Assembly (NCBI GenBank): GCA_018064725.1
Contig: JAGHUQ010000099.1
Location: 1-50,918 of the forward strand
Direction of reading: 5' to 3'
Source of the DNA: Candidatus Cryptobacteroides caccocaballi
GTDB lineage: Bacteria > Bacteroidota > Bacteroidia > Bacteroidales > UBA932
Length of the DNA: 50,918 bases
Each line of letters opens with the position of its first letter. The stretch's first letter is position 1. Of the stretch, positions 22,072-35,900 are shown one piece after another. A program made the translations under genes and the position numbers. The notes below the pieces were generated by a model, which ran no database searches, was not told the origin of the DNA, and worked only from the letters and a program-made list of their open reading frames with translations.

Positions 22072-24612
22072 TTAGAACTTTCTGGTAAGAGTGATGACAC
22101 CTGCAGAGAGAGCATCGATCGTAATCGTCGCCTTACCGTCATTCACCTTAGGAGAAGCAGTCTTGAGAGCCACCGCATTCTTGTTTTCCATGCTGTTGGC
22201 TGCCATTAGGTCTCCAGGTGCAAAATACTCGTACTCAGCATGAGCTATATCCTTCCAGTCGCCGCTGACCTCAAGTTCGTATGCAGTCTCAGTAGGATTA
22301 CATACCTTGACGATGACATCCTTTCCGTTCTCAGACATGGTTGTCACGACGCTGAGGTCCTTGGTGTCACCCTTGAAGTCTACGAGATACTTTGAGAAGT
22401 GGTTGTACCAGAGCTCAGTCACCTGGTAGTTAGGAGCAACGAATACATCCTTGTAGTCGAAATTGATGAACGCATTGTTCCAGTCAGGCATATCAGTACG
22501 ACGGATGAAGAGCGCAGCCGCACCCATTCCCACTATATCACGCTGCTCGCATACATTGAGGAAACCAGCCGCAAAGAGACCAGTTCTCCAGTCGATGCTC
22601 TGAAGGTTCCACTCAGAGATGAAAAGCTTGATGTTAGGATTAGGAGAGTTTGCGATGATGTCAGCATAGTGGTCATACTGAGCGGCAAGTCTCTTAGGAC
22701 CTGTAGCATAGCCACCCTGCTGCTCGTAATGATGGAGGCTGAGGAAATCGAAATAGTTTCCTGACCTGTTGATGAACTCCTCATCCTCTGAGAATCCACC
22801 ACACGCGATGATGGTGATGGTAGGGTCGATTTCGCGCAACGCGGTCGAGAACTCGCGTACACAAGCCTCATATCTCTCGATACCCATCTCCCACATCTCG
22901 TTGTCAATCTCCCAGAACTTCACGTTGTATGGCTCAGGATGGCCGTTGGCAGCACGCTTTGCACCCCACTCGTCAGTAGCCGGAGCATTGCAGTAACGAA
23001 GCCACTCACATGCACTCTGGATAAAGTCAGGACGCTCTGAGTCAGGACGCTCGAAACCAACTGGAACGACGATGATAGGCTCCGAGTTGATCGTACGGCA
23101 GAATTTGATGAACTCGTCCGTTCCGAAACAGTTCTGATCATAATCCATCCACATCCAATGTGCCCATCTCTGGCGCTCTTCCTGCGGACCGACACCCCAT
23201 TTCCAGTCATACTGTGCGGTATAGCCACCACCCGGCCATCTGAGACAGGTTGGATGGAGGTCCTGGACTGCCTTGAGAATATCAGGACGGAAGCCGCCGA
23301 GGGATTCGCCGGTGGCTGTCGTAAGAGTCACCTGGTCCACCTGAACACTGCCATCCTCCACCACGATCGCGAAGTCTGCGTCACCGGTGTAAGAACCGGC
23401 GCTGAGCTCGATATCATACTTCTTCCACTCCGATCCCGGTACACCGAGAGCCTGGGAAGCGACGTTTGCCGAGCCATTCTTCAAAGCGACGGAGAGCTTA
23501 CCGTTACCCTTCGCATAGATAGAGCCGATGAATTTCTCGCCAGCCACCACGTTCTGAGGTCCCTGAGCAACGCCGGTAGCGCTTGTCGCAGTAATCTTCT
23601 GCGAGTAGTCCATATTGATGGCATCACCCTTCACGAGCTCAAAGCTTCCGTTTCCGAATGCATTCCACTGAGGAGCGACAGAAGGAATCTTGACATCCTC
23701 AGGAACACCCTCGAAATAGGTTGTATAACCGTTTGGAGAGCTTACCTTGATATTCTTGTAATAAGTCTCAGTATAGTTGACCCAGAGAGTCACGTCGTTC
23801 TTGGAAGCAAGGTCAAGCTTAGCATAGCTGATCACCTTCTTGCCGTCCCAGAACACGGTGATGTTCTTGCCGCGCACGTTAATGCGGAGCTTATGCCAGT
23901 CACCGCTGACCCACTCGAGAGGCGGGATCTGTGAAGGAGTGGCATTCTTCATCACGATAGGTTCGAACACGTTGACCTTGCGGGTGCGAGGGCCCATCTG
24001 CATCTCCCTCTCAACCATCTGAGCAAGGGCAAAGTTAGGACCGGTCTCGGCTGCCTGAGCCTTCTCCCTTGCCTGTGCGAGGCTGTTGGCCTGAATCTGC
24101 GATTCAGTCTGGGCAGGGTTGAAAAGCCTTGCCTCATACTTTGGGTCGTGGATACGTACGTAATAAGGCTTACCCTCAGAATCGTTTCCTACCGCAAACC
24201 TTATATCGAGGAGACCGCCAGACCAAGATCTTCTGGCGAGCTTGTATGCTCTCCAGTTCACATCCATGGTGATATCATAGGAATCAGCGTCCACGGTGGT
24301 GATCTTCAGAGGCTGCTCATAACGTGTAGGAGAATGAAGGACATCCCCTTCCATGAACCAGCCATCAAAGAATCCATCCCTTGGAGTGATGCCAGGATGA
24401 TGCTCAGGTTCGAATGATCTTTCATAGATAAGTTCCTGCCATACACCATTGTTGGCAGAGAAATAGATGTGCTCGAAAAGCTGGCCATAGAGGTTTTCAT
24501 CAATGATACCGGAAGGTTTCTTCGCGGTGACATCGATAGCGACCTTTTCCTGGGCGCCAGCGGCAGTCGTGAGAGCAGCGACCGCCAAAGCCATACAGAT
24601 TAATTTTTTCAT
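22072..24612 (-). CDS. Alpha-L-arabinofuranosidase, GH51, with internal carbohydrate-binding-like domains
   Basis: Secreted enzyme of 846 residues that cuts arabinofuranose side chains from arabinoxylan or arabinan. Signal peptide about 1-20 (ending AAGAQ). The first part of the barrel (GIIDENLYGQLFEHIYFSANNG) is followed by an insertion of roughly 400 residues containing a LamG-like region (HKLRINVRGKNITVFWDGKK) and a CBM4/9-like region (NGSFELVKGD to SVQVDQVTL). The barrel then resumes at LRWPGGGYTAQYDWKWGVG. Glu572 in WEIDNEMW is the expected acid/base and Glu667 in ISEWNLQ the nucleophile. A C-terminal beta-sandwich ends the protein. It is the last gene of the minus-strand xylan operon, starting 1 nt after the CE1 esterase. 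Confidence 0.95.
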   Translation of the reverse strand: MKKLICMALAVAALTTAAGAQEKVAIDVTAKKPSGIIDENLYGQLFEHIYFSANNGVWQELIYERSFEPEHHPGITPRDGFFDGWFMEGDVLHSPTRYEQPLKITTVDADSYDITMDVNWRAYKLARRSWSGGLLDIRFAVGNDSEGKPYYVRIHDPKYEARLFNPAQTESQIQANSLAQAREKAQAAETGPNFALAQMVEREMQMGPRTRKVNVFEPIVMKNATPSQIPPLEWVSGDWHKLRINVRGKNITVFWDGKKVISYAKLDLASKNDVTLWVNYTETYYKNIKVSSPNGYTTYFEGVPEDVKIPSVAPQWNAFGNGSFELVKGDAINMDYSQKITATSATGVAQGPQNVVAGEKFIGSIYAKGNGKLSVALKNGSANVASQALGVPGSEWKKYDIELSAGSYTGDADFAIVVEDGSVQVDQVTLTTATGESLGGFRPDILKAVQDLHPTCLRWPGGGYTAQYDWKWGVGPQEERQRWAHWMWMDYDQNCFGTDEFIKFCRTINSEPIIVVPVGFERPDSERPDFIQSACEWLRYCNAPATDEWGAKRAANGHPEPYNVKFWEIDNEMWEMGIERYEACVREFSTALREIDPTITIIACGGFSEDEEFINRSGNYFDFLSLHHYEQQGGYATGPKRLAAQYDHYADIIANSPNPNIKLFISEWNLQSIDWRTGLFAAGFLNVCEQRDIVGMGAAALFIRRTDMPDWNNAFINFDYKDVFVAPNYQVTELWYNHFSKYLVDFKGDTKDLSVVTTMSENGKDVIVKVCNPTETAYELEVSGDWKDIAHAEYEYFAPGDLMAANSMENKNAVALKTASPKVNDGKATITIDALSAGVITLTRKF

Positions 24613-24613
24613 A

Positions 24614-25783
24614 CTACTTAAAAAGTTTCTTAGCGACTATTTCAATATAATCACGACAGTTCATCCATGTGTGTCCACCACCTGGATTGTAGAACTCATG
24701 CTTGATGCCAAGATCGGTCAGGTTCTTCTCAAGATTGCGTGATGCCTGAATGAGGAAATCGTCGGAACCGGTTCCGAGCCACATCATCTTCACATTCTTC
24801 TTTATAGACTTGACCGGAGCATATACGCCAGTCTCAAAATTGGTCTTGTACTCCTCGCCGAAGATGGCCGGAGCCATAGCAGCCACATACTGGAACTGCT
24901 CAGGATTTCCGAGTCCGCACGCGAGAGCCTGACGGCCACCGAGAGAGAAGCCGGCGATGGCGCGGTTCTTCTTTCCCGTAAGCACATTGTAGTTGGACTC
25001 GACGAAAGGCATCACTTCGTCCATGATCTCACGTGTGACGATATCTGTACCGATTGCGTCATAGCTGTCCGCAAGTCCACGAAGCATCATCTCAGGGTAA
25101 GGATTCGCATACGGCATGACGATGATCATCCTCTTTGCGAGGCCCTGAGCGATGAGATTGTCGAGAATGATGTTGACATGTCCGACCTTGAACCATGTCT
25201 CATAGGTATCGGTCATACCATGGATGAGATAGAGGACAGGGAGCTTCTCGGATCCTGCAGGGTCATAGCCGGCAGGTGTGTACACGCACATCGGACGCTC
25301 GATGCCACCGCAGTTCTCAGAATGGTAGTAACGATAGCTGACCTTTCCATGAGGGACCTTCTGGATGTCCTGGACGGTAGGCTCAGGTCCACGGACATCA
25401 GCAAGTGAATACTTGAAGCCCTCGTTAGGGAAGATGAACATATTATTCGGATCGGCGACCTGCGTACCATCGATCTGGAAAGCGTATGGATAGATGTCTG
25501 GCTGGTCTGGCTTGACGGTGATGGTCCACACGCCCCTCTCGTCCCTGGTCATCGGCCTGGTACCGCTGAACATCTGGCACTCGAGCTCGACCTTGCCGGC
25601 ATTTGGTGCCTGGCAGCGGAAGGTAACGCTTCCGTCAGGATTGTACTCCGGAGACACGACACCGGCCGGAAAGAGACGAGCCATCACCTCCGGGGTAAGT
25701 CTCTGCTCCTGCTGCTGAGCATTGAGGAGAAGAGGCATGAGCATCGCAGCTGCAGCCATTATTATCTTGTGTGCTGTTTTCAT
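24614..25783 (-). CDS. Secreted CE1-family esterase (feruloyl/acetyl-xylan type) with N-terminal CBM48-like domain
   Basis: 389 residues. Signal peptide about 1-22 (LLLNAQ). An N-terminal E-set/CBM48-like domain (about 45-125, SPEYNPDGSVTFRCQAPNAG) precedes an alpha/beta hydrolase of the esterase D/CE1 type. Ser280 lies in AGFSLGGRQA, the acid Asp in GTGSDDFLIQA and His in GGGHTWMNCRDY. Such enzymes release ferulate or acetate from xylan side chains (family knowledge). It sits between another CE1 gene (20 nt upstream) and GH51, and is clearly paralogous to that neighbour (same domain order, VPHG, FKVG and FVESNY motifs). Confidence 0.93.
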   Translation of the reverse strand: MKTAHKIIMAAAAMLMPLLLNAQQQEQRLTPEVMARLFPAGVVSPEYNPDGSVTFRCQAPNAGKVELECQMFSGTRPMTRDERGVWTITVKPDQPDIYPYAFQIDGTQVADPNNMFIFPNEGFKYSLADVRGPEPTVQDIQKVPHGKVSYRYYHSENCGGIERPMCVYTPAGYDPAGSEKLPVLYLIHGMTDTYETWFKVGHVNIILDNLIAQGLAKRMIIVMPYANPYPEMMLRGLADSYDAIGTDIVTREIMDEVMPFVESNYNVLTGKKNRAIAGFSLGGRQALACGLGNPEQFQYVAAMAPAIFGEEYKTNFETGVYAPVKSIKKNVKMMWLGTGSDDFLIQASRNLEKNLTDLGIKHEFYNPGGGHTWMNCRDYIEIVAKKLFK

Positions 25784-25803
25784 GATAGTCTCTCGAATTT
25801 ACG

Positions 25804-28969
<3,166 letters not shown>

Positions 28970-29006
28970 AATCTATGTGTTATTAATAATTGATTTGGCA
29001 ATAACA

Positions 29007-29014
29007 CAAAATTA
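29007..29014 (-). promoter_or_regulatory. -7 box and dyad upstream of the xylan operon
   Basis: TAATTTTG on the minus strand lies 37 bp before the GH43-like ATG. Next to it GTGTTATT (29007-29000) and AATAACAC (28984-28977) form an 8-bp inverted repeat with a 15-bp gap, placed at the predicted transcription start. It could be an operator or a leader hairpin. Confidence 0.45.
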
Positions 29015-29113
29015 CATAGAATTAAGACTCTTTGCTAACAGAATCCCTTCCCAATCTTTAAAATAAGCACCATGATATTGCAACCATGATTCATTTTGGG
29101 GAGAATCACCGCA

Positions 29114-30241
29114 TTAATCCTTACGAGGAGGCAGAATAAAGTAGAAACGGGCTCCGTCAGTGTAGCTTGCATCAAGATACAGTTTTGCACCCAGACAGCG
29201 GGAAATCGCAAGACTGGTATGCAGTCCGAGACCTGCACCCTGCATGTTCGGATCCACCTTGTAGAATCGGTCGAAGATGAAAGGAATTGACTCCGGTGGT
29301 ATGCCGACGCCTGTATCGGTGACACAGAGCGAAGTCGCACCGTCCTCCCTGAGGTCAAGCTGCATGGTGATGCTTCCGGAGAAGGTATTCTTGCAGGCAT
29401 TGGTAAGGATGTTCACGAGCACCTGATGCACTCGCATCACGTCAGTCTCCACCTTGAAATCCTCAGGCAGATTGTCGATGAACTTGAACTCCACTCCCGC
29501 AGGCATCCTGTGTTCGACGCTCTTTATGGCCCTGACGCAGATTTCCTGCACCTTTGCAGTCTGATACCTGACCTTGAACTCTCCTCTCTCGACGTCCGCA
29601 ACACTGATCATATCATCGATGATGGTCAGAAGGAGCTCAGCATTGTCCGCTATGAACTTGCTGTATTCCTGGCGCTCCTCGACCGTGATGAATTCGTCAG
29701 GAAGGCCCAGCATCTGAGAGAATCCGAGCACCGCATTGAGCGGAGTCCTTATCTCGTGGCTCATGTTCTGCAGGAATCTCGACTCAACCTCGCTGGCGAG
29801 CTTGGCCTGGTCGAACGCATCTTCTGCAATTTCCCTTGCGGTCATCAGCTCGGCATTTGTCGCAAGCAGTTCAAGATTACGGCTCTTGGCCCTTGAATAA
29901 TAGATGAGGGCTATCATGAAACCGGCAATCAGCAGCAGACCGACGATAGCAAACGTCACCTTCAGGATGTTCGACGGCTGCCTGCTGGCCATTATGGCAG
30001 CAGCATCCTCAAGCAGGGCTTCCGCCTCTTGCATGTCCCCGTCGCCAATCTTTTCCCTGGCCTGCTGTATATATAGGTTCACGGAATCAAGCGGCGCACT
30101 GCCACCTCCATGTTCACCGTAATCGTAAGTCTCGAAGGTCTTGATGCCATAGACATTACCATGCGGGCGGGAATATCCCTGCACACATGGCAGCATCCAC
30201 AGGACAACAGACACGACGATTATGTATGATAGTCTTTTCAC
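29114..30241 (-). CDS. Membrane sensor histidine kinase (short paralogue)
   Basis: Started at GTG 30241 (375 residues), 1 nt after the stop of the upstream kinase gene. This start gives a normal signal/membrane segment (KRLSYIIVVSVVLWMLPCVQG). An ATG at 30274 would overlap that gene by 32 nt. A small periplasmic region (about 22-90) holds one TPR-like helix pair (AREKIGDGDMQEAEALLEDAA). A membrane segment (about 93-115) follows, then a HisKA domain with MSHEIRTPLNAVLGFSQML and an HATPase domain (NILTNACKN, DTGVGIPPES, GAGLGLHTSLAISR). There is no receiver domain. It is the second of two tandem kinases, and no response regulator is encoded nearby. Confidence 0.88.
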   Translation of the reverse strand: MKRLSYIIVVSVVLWMLPCVQGYSRPHGNVYGIKTFETYDYGEHGGGSAPLDSVNLYIQQAREKIGDGDMQEAEALLEDAAAIMASRQPSNILKVTFAIVGLLLIAGFMIALIYYSRAKSRNLELLATNAELMTAREIAEDAFDQAKLASEVESRFLQNMSHEIRTPLNAVLGFSQMLGLPDEFITVEERQEYSKFIADNAELLLTIIDDMISVADVERGEFKVRYQTAKVQEICVRAIKSVEHRMPAGVEFKFIDNLPEDFKVETDVMRVHQVLVNILTNACKNTFSGSITMQLDLREDGATSLCVTDTGVGIPPESIPFIFDRFYKVDPNMQGAGLGLHTSLAISRCLGAKLYLDASYTDGARFYFILPPRKD

Positions 30242-30242
30242 C

Positions 30243-31973
30243 TTAGTCCAATTTCGTTTCCATTGGTAAGACAAACAGGAACCTAGACCCGTTCTTATAG
30301 TTCTTGTCGAGCTTCACCTCCGCATGGAGCGCCTCTGCAATCTGCCTGCAGATGGCCAATCCGATTCCGGACCCCTGCTTCTTTCGGTCAAGTTTCACGA
30401 AGCGCTCGAAGACAGCATCCTGAAGAGGGGCAGGAATTCCACAGCCTGTATCAGTCACCGCAAAGGTGATCTTTCCCGGATTCTCGTTGACCGAGCAATG
30501 AAGCTCGATCGTTCCGACCTCTGTATTCTTGGTCGCGTTCGTCAGGAAATTGATCAGGACCTGAAGGCAACGGTTAGGGTCAGACTTGATGACGACAGAG
30601 TCATCGGCAGAAGATGTAAAGAACATCTCCACACCGTCCTTACACCTATGCTGGCATGTCAGCACTGCCTGCTTTCCTATCTGGTTCACATTGGTCTCGG
30701 AAATCATGAACGACATCTTCTGATTGGTATTCCCTGCGGTAAGGACATCGTCGATGAGTATTGTGAGAAGCTGAGCATTTGCCCCGATGAATTCAGAATA
30801 GCTGTCCCGCTCTTCGGGAGTGAGGAACTCCGGCGGCAGGGCAAGCAGCTGGGAAAAGCCGACCACGGCATTGAGCGGAGTCCTTACGTCGTGGGCTATG
30901 GTCTGCACAAAATCGGTCTTCTCCTGGTTCGCCGCAAGAATCTCGGCATTCTTTTTCTTGATCGTACGGAAGACATGATATCCGAGAAGAAGGATTATTA
31001 TGAGAAGAACTGCTGCAATTATAACTACGCCTCTCATGAAACGGACATGCTGTCGTTCCTGCGCAAGCTGAAGTTCATTGTTCTGACGACGGAGGAGCTC
31101 ATTTGACAGCGACATATTGACCAGTTCGAAGTCACTGTTGTTCTCAATGCTCGTCTTATTCTTTAGGGCATTGGCGAATTCCTCGTAGTACGAAAGCGCT
31201 CTGGTGCTCTGTCCCTGAGCCTTCGCGATAAGATAGCGCAGTTTCTTGGCCTTTATATCCTCAAGCCTTTCGGCATATTTCTCAACGTTGACATTTCCGG
31301 TAGTGAACAAATCCGCGTATGCCTCAATGAAAAGACTGTCCCTGTAGTCCGGACATTTGGCTATACCCTTGAATTGTTCATAGGAATTGAGAAAGCCCTC
31401 CTTCTCTCCGAGGTATCCATAGACAAGACAGGTGATGATGGCTCCGTTATTGATATTGACCTCGCTTCTGTCCGAATCCACCAGCTTCCCCAACACGGAC
31501 AATGCTTCCTCACATCTGCACATCGCATACTTGTTTCGCGCATATTCGGTAAGTGCGGCATTGTAGAGTTCCTGGTCCTTCCTGACGGATGGTATGGAGA
31601 TACACTTCTCATAGGCAGAATCCGCGAGTATGTAGTCGGTATGGATGTAGTACAACCTGCCGAGAATATAGTTCAGGTACGCCCAGCCGATATTGTCTGG
31701 TTTCTCACCGGCGAGTTCGTCCTGCATCTCATAGATGACGACCCTCGCCTTTGTCCTGTTCATGTCGTTGACATAGTAAAGGGCCTCGATGAAATATGTC
31801 CAGTAGAACTCGTTCCTGTCACCAGGTCGGTCACACTTGAGTCTGAGTTCACGTACGGCGGGAACGACTGTACTGTCCCGATTATTGTAGAGCGAGATCA
31901 CGTCATCATGAGTGACTGCACCCGAACCAATGCAGGAAATAACAAGCAGGAATGTCAGAAGAGTCTTTTTCAC
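30243..31973 (-). CDS. TPR-containing membrane sensor histidine kinase
   Basis: Started at GTG 31973 (576 residues), giving the signal peptide KKTLLTFLLVISCIGSGA. An upstream ATG at 32063 would add 30 residues and precede the predicted promoter. The periplasmic part (about 25-310) is helical with TPR-like repeats (AYLNYILGRLYYIHTDYILADSAYEKC). One membrane segment (about 330-350) leads to a coiled linker, HisKA (IAHDVRTPLNAVVGFSQLL) and HATPase (INFLTNATKN, DTGCGIPAPL, GSGIGLAICRQIAE). There is no receiver domain. It is paralogous to the next kinase (shared LPPEF/LPDEF, FSQ and ANAQLL/DNAELL stretches) and is immediately followed by it. Confidence 0.88.
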   Translation of the reverse strand: MKKTLLTFLLVISCIGSGAVTHDDVISLYNNRDSTVVPAVRELRLKCDRPGDRNEFYWTYFIEALYYVNDMNRTKARVVIYEMQDELAGEKPDNIGWAYLNYILGRLYYIHTDYILADSAYEKCISIPSVRKDQELYNAALTEYARNKYAMCRCEEALSVLGKLVDSDRSEVNINNGAIITCLVYGYLGEKEGFLNSYEQFKGIAKCPDYRDSLFIEAYADLFTTGNVNVEKYAERLEDIKAKKLRYLIAKAQGQSTRALSYYEEFANALKNKTSIENNSDFELVNMSLSNELLRRQNNELQLAQERQHVRFMRGVVIIAAVLLIIILLLGYHVFRTIKKKNAEILAANQEKTDFVQTIAHDVRTPLNAVVGFSQLLALPPEFLTPEERDSYSEFIGANAQLLTILIDDVLTAGNTNQKMSFMISETNVNQIGKQAVLTCQHRCKDGVEMFFTSSADDSVVIKSDPNRCLQVLINFLTNATKNTEVGTIELHCSVNENPGKITFAVTDTGCGIPAPLQDAVFERFVKLDRKKQGSGIGLAICRQIAEALHAEVKLDKNYKNGSRFLFVLPMETKLD

Positions 31974-32000
31974 GACAGTGTTACTTATCACAATGATGTA

Positions 32001-32008
32001 CAAATATA
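32001..32008 (-). promoter_or_regulatory. -7 box of the kinase pair
   Basis: TATATTTG on the minus strand, 27 bp before the GTG start at 31973, with a TTG about 20 bp upstream. It supports the GTG start over the ATG at 32063. Confidence 0.5.
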
Positions 32009-32113
32009 TATCTGGTCGTGCTTCAGGACAATTTTGGCCCCGACAAGCTATTACCGATATCACATCAAGGATTCAAGAATTCACAAAATAGTGGTTTATC
32101 GCAAACTTTCTCT

Positions 32114-32121
32114 TAAATTTG
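32114..32121 (+). promoter_or_regulatory. -7 box of murI
   Basis: TAAATTTG fits TAnnTTTG and lies 21 bp before the ATG at 32143. No perfect -33 TTTG was found. Confidence 0.5.
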
Positions 32122-32142
32122 TAAGAGCAAAGCATTGATTTG

Positions 32143-32907
32143 ATGATAGGAATCTTCGATTCTGGGGCCGGAGGCCTCTCTGTCTATAAGGAGATATTCA
32201 AACTGCTCCCGAAGGAAAAGTACATCTACTTCTCCGACAACGCCCATTGTCCATACGGAGAGAAAAGTCAGGAGTATATCATCGAACGGGCATGCGCAAT
32301 CACGGAACTGCTCATGGGCAAAGGCTGCAATGTCATCGTAGTTGCATGCAATACCGCCACCGCAGCGGCAATCTCGACCCTCAGATCCAGGTACGACATA
32401 CCCTTCATCGGCATGGAGCCGGCGGTCAAGCCTGCAGCTCTGGCAACCCGCAGCAGAGTCGTAGGTGTACTGGCGACCGCAGGGACTCTGAAAGCCAGCA
32501 AATACCTTGACACCAAGGACAAGTATACCGATGGAGTCAAGGTCGTGGAGCATGTGGGTCAAGGCTTCGTCGAACTTGTAGAGAACGGAGTATTGGAGGG
32601 AGCTGAGGCCGAGTCCGTAGTTCGGGAAAGCGTACGCCCTCTCATCGAAGCAGGTTCAGACATCATCGTCCTCGGATGCACCCATTATCCCTTCCTGAAG
32701 CATCTGGTCCAGAAGATAGCCGGAGAAGGCGTGAGCGTCATAGATCCCGCACCGGCTGCGGCCAGACACCTTCTCGACGTGGCACGAATGAAAGGGCTGA
32801 TAAAAGAAGACGGCAACCTGCAGGCCACAGACCCGAAGGATGCCGACATAGAACTTATTTCAAGCGGAGACAGAAGCGCCCTGGAAAGGATATTCGACCT
32901 GCTCTGA
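32143..32907 (+). CDS. murI: Glutamate racemase
   Basis: 254-residue cofactor-independent racemase making D-glutamate for peptidoglycan. IGIFDSGAGGLSVYKEI is the substrate loop, ACNTATAAAI carries the first catalytic Cys and LGCTHYPFLKHL the second, so both halves of the active site are intact. I used the ATG at 32143; a TTG one codon earlier is also possible. Its stop codon TGA abuts the stop of the convergent AsmA-like gene, the two forming the palindrome TGATCA, with no terminator between. Confidence 0.95.
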   Translation: MIGIFDSGAGGLSVYKEIFKLLPKEKYIYFSDNAHCPYGEKSQEYIIERACAITELLMGKGCNVIVVACNTATAAAISTLRSRYDIPFIGMEPAVKPAALATRSRVVGVLATAGTLKASKYLDTKDKYTDGVKVVEHVGQGFVELVENGVLEGAEAESVVRESVRPLIEAGSDIIVLGCTHYPFLKHLVQKIAGEGVSVIDPAPAAARHLLDVARMKGLIKEDGNLQATDPKDADIELISSGDRSALERIFDLL

Positions 32908-35900
32908 TCAATCGTCATCTTCGTCTTCGTCCTCATCGTCACCGAAGTCAACTGCCAGCTGTCTCAGGTCAGCAGCTGAAACGCCAAGCGAATCGAGACG
33001 CGCTATCTGGAGCGAATCGAGATTGTCGAAATCAGGGTTGTCCAGGTCGATGACAGAACCTATCGCATCCATCTTGTCAAAGATTGCAGCATTTTTTACA
33101 GACAGGCTGTCCAACGGCATCTCATCCACCGGTCTATAGTTGACGATCTCCTTGTAGTCCTCCATTCTCTGCTGCACATTGTACTCCTCGATTGCACGTT
33201 CCACGCTCTTCTTGAAGATGTTCTTGATCACATCCTTGAGATTTGCCCTGGACTCGTCAACGACGGATGTGAAGACAGGCATCCTCTTCTCCCTCTTGTA
33301 CTTTGCACGGCCAAGACGGAACTTGAACTTGTCAAAATCACCGAAGAGATCGATACCGAACTTGAAGAGAAGCGGAGACTTCATCACGGACACATGGTAC
33401 TTGAATGAAGTGTCAAGGTTCTGGATACCGGCAAGGGCAAGCTTGTAACGGTCGATGTCAAGCACGAACGGGAATATCTCCACCCTATTGTTACCGATGA
33501 GTCCGTCAACGGACATATGGTCAACGAAGAGCTGGTTCCTGTTCTTGAACATCAGCAGCCTGGTAATCCTTGAGAGATCACCCATATCATCAACCATGAG
33601 ATCGCTTCCCGAGATCCTCACGACACCCTTCAGCGTAGGGAATAAGATATCCATCTTGTCGTCAAGATCCGTCGTCACGGCAACGCTGCAATTGAGCAGG
33701 CCGGAGAAGGACTTGAGCATAGGTATCAGACTGTCCACTGCAGGAACGAGTTCAACGACACGTTCCGCCGTAATGTCCTCAAGGTCGATGGACACTCCGG
33801 CTTTGATATCATCCTTGGTCTTTGTCGAATAGAAAGCCTCGCAGTACACATTGCCCATATTTGACATCGCTATCATGTTCGTCAACTGCAGACATCTCTC
33901 CTTCATGGTAAGCTCAGCCTGCACCCAGTCGAAATCTATGGTCGAATACAGGATCCTGTTCGCATCGAGGAAGACGTTGGCGTTTACGTTAGCCGGAATA
34001 ACGATAAGCTTATGCTGGATTGTGGTATCAGCGAAATCAGAATGAACGACAGTAGCCTCAAAATCAGAATCAGTGAGATCCGAAGCCGCCTTGATATCAT
34101 CTTCGGTGACCTTCGAACCGGCATCGAGGGCCGCCAGCAACTCATTTGCATTGAGATTGTCTGATGTGACCCTGAGATCAAGATTGAGTGCACCTCTGCC
34201 CATAAGGGCACGCCTGAGATTACTCAGTGAACCACTCGCAGAAATATCTGAAGTACCGCTTCTGAGCACCATGCTGTTAAGGTCGACCTTATCGCTCGTG
34301 AAACTTGCCTGAGCCTTGCTGATGCTGTTCCTCAAAGGGAGGTACGGTGTAGTCACAGTAGCCCTGTCAAGAGAGAAATGGCCACCGAGATCCCATTGAT
34401 TAAACATCTCCGCTATACTTCCTGACAGCTTCAGGTTAAGGTCTGCAGCCCTGAAATCATCTTCTCTGAGCCACTCCGGGAGCTCGCCACGTCGACGTCC
34501 TTCTCCCCTTCTATTGCCACGCATCTGCCTTGCAATGGAGTCCTTCGGGATTTCCGGGTGCGCCTTGGCCATTGAATCAAGACGCGCCATCGCCCTGGAC
34601 TTTCTGAGATTCTGTCTCATGACCGCGGTAGCCTCCACATTCAGCCTGCTCAAGGTCATTCGATTGGCAGAGCTCCTGATCGATGCACGAGCGACATCGC
34701 TGGTTGCATAGAGTTCCGGGATATTAGGATCACCGGCATGAGGGCGGATATAGAATCGGTCCTGGAGGTCCTTGACATTGATTCGGGTCGAATCCGCATC
34801 TTTGATACGGATAGAACGGATAGTATTGTAACCGCAGAAAGGACGCACGTTCTCCGTGAAGGAGAATTTCATGTCACTGAGAAGATCGGCGGAGTTCTGG
34901 GCATTGAGGACGAGCTTTCCCGCCCTGATATACATTCCCTTATAATCTGCATTCAGCGTGTCGGCGACCGAGGAAATCATGAGCACTCGGTCGTCATCCT
35001 TCATGCTCTCGTCGTAACGGTTTCCGGTGATGCCCAGGTTTATGTCAAGTCCATCCACGTCAACGGAGAACTGGTTCTCCGGCATCGAGAACACGAAACA
35101 GTCGCTCTTGAGTTCACCGAGGATTTCCGAATTACCGATTCGGTTCATCGACGTGAGCTGCGAAAGCAGGGCCTTCGCGTTGATTCTGGCATTCACATCG
35201 CCTTCCGCCTCTATCCCAAGGTCCTTCGGGAGTACACCTATTGCCTTGGCAACATCTACGGCAAGCTTTGAATCGAGCCTGATGAGCGGATCTGCCCCAA
35301 GAAGGTCCTTGACCTCGGCAGCAGCAGCCAGGAGCAGTCCCTCGGTGTGCACGTCGAGAGTATCGACACACACATTAAAGGCTTTGCCGGCACCACCCCT
35401 TGCCGCAGCATCCATGAAGAGATGAAGCGCCTGATCGACACCTTCATACCTTACATACGAATCCGGGATGGACAAGGTTGCCGCAATCTCAGGGATCTCC
35501 TTCGTAGCTGGCACGTAATATCCATCGACATCGGCATTGAACAAGATTCTGGCATCGGACTCTATCTTCCCGGCCTCTGTCCAGAAAGAAGGTCCATATT
35601 CCTTTATGAGGTCCCCGACACGTATCGGGGTCATGTCTACGTCAGCATCGACATAGTAGCGGTCAGAGTAGAGTATGGCCTGGCCTTTGACGTTCAAAGG
35701 GATACCAGCGACGTCCGCATTGAGGCGTCTTATGTTGATGACAGGGATGCTGTCCTTCGGGCAGCCTGCCTTCGCATCGACGGACATCGGGATTCTGAGC
35801 CTGCCGAAATTGTCCGTTGCAGCGAATGCCGTCGCATTGGCGTCGAGAGAGAAATCCTTCCTGCTACCCTTGAGTCCGAGACTCTGAAGCTTGAACTGAA

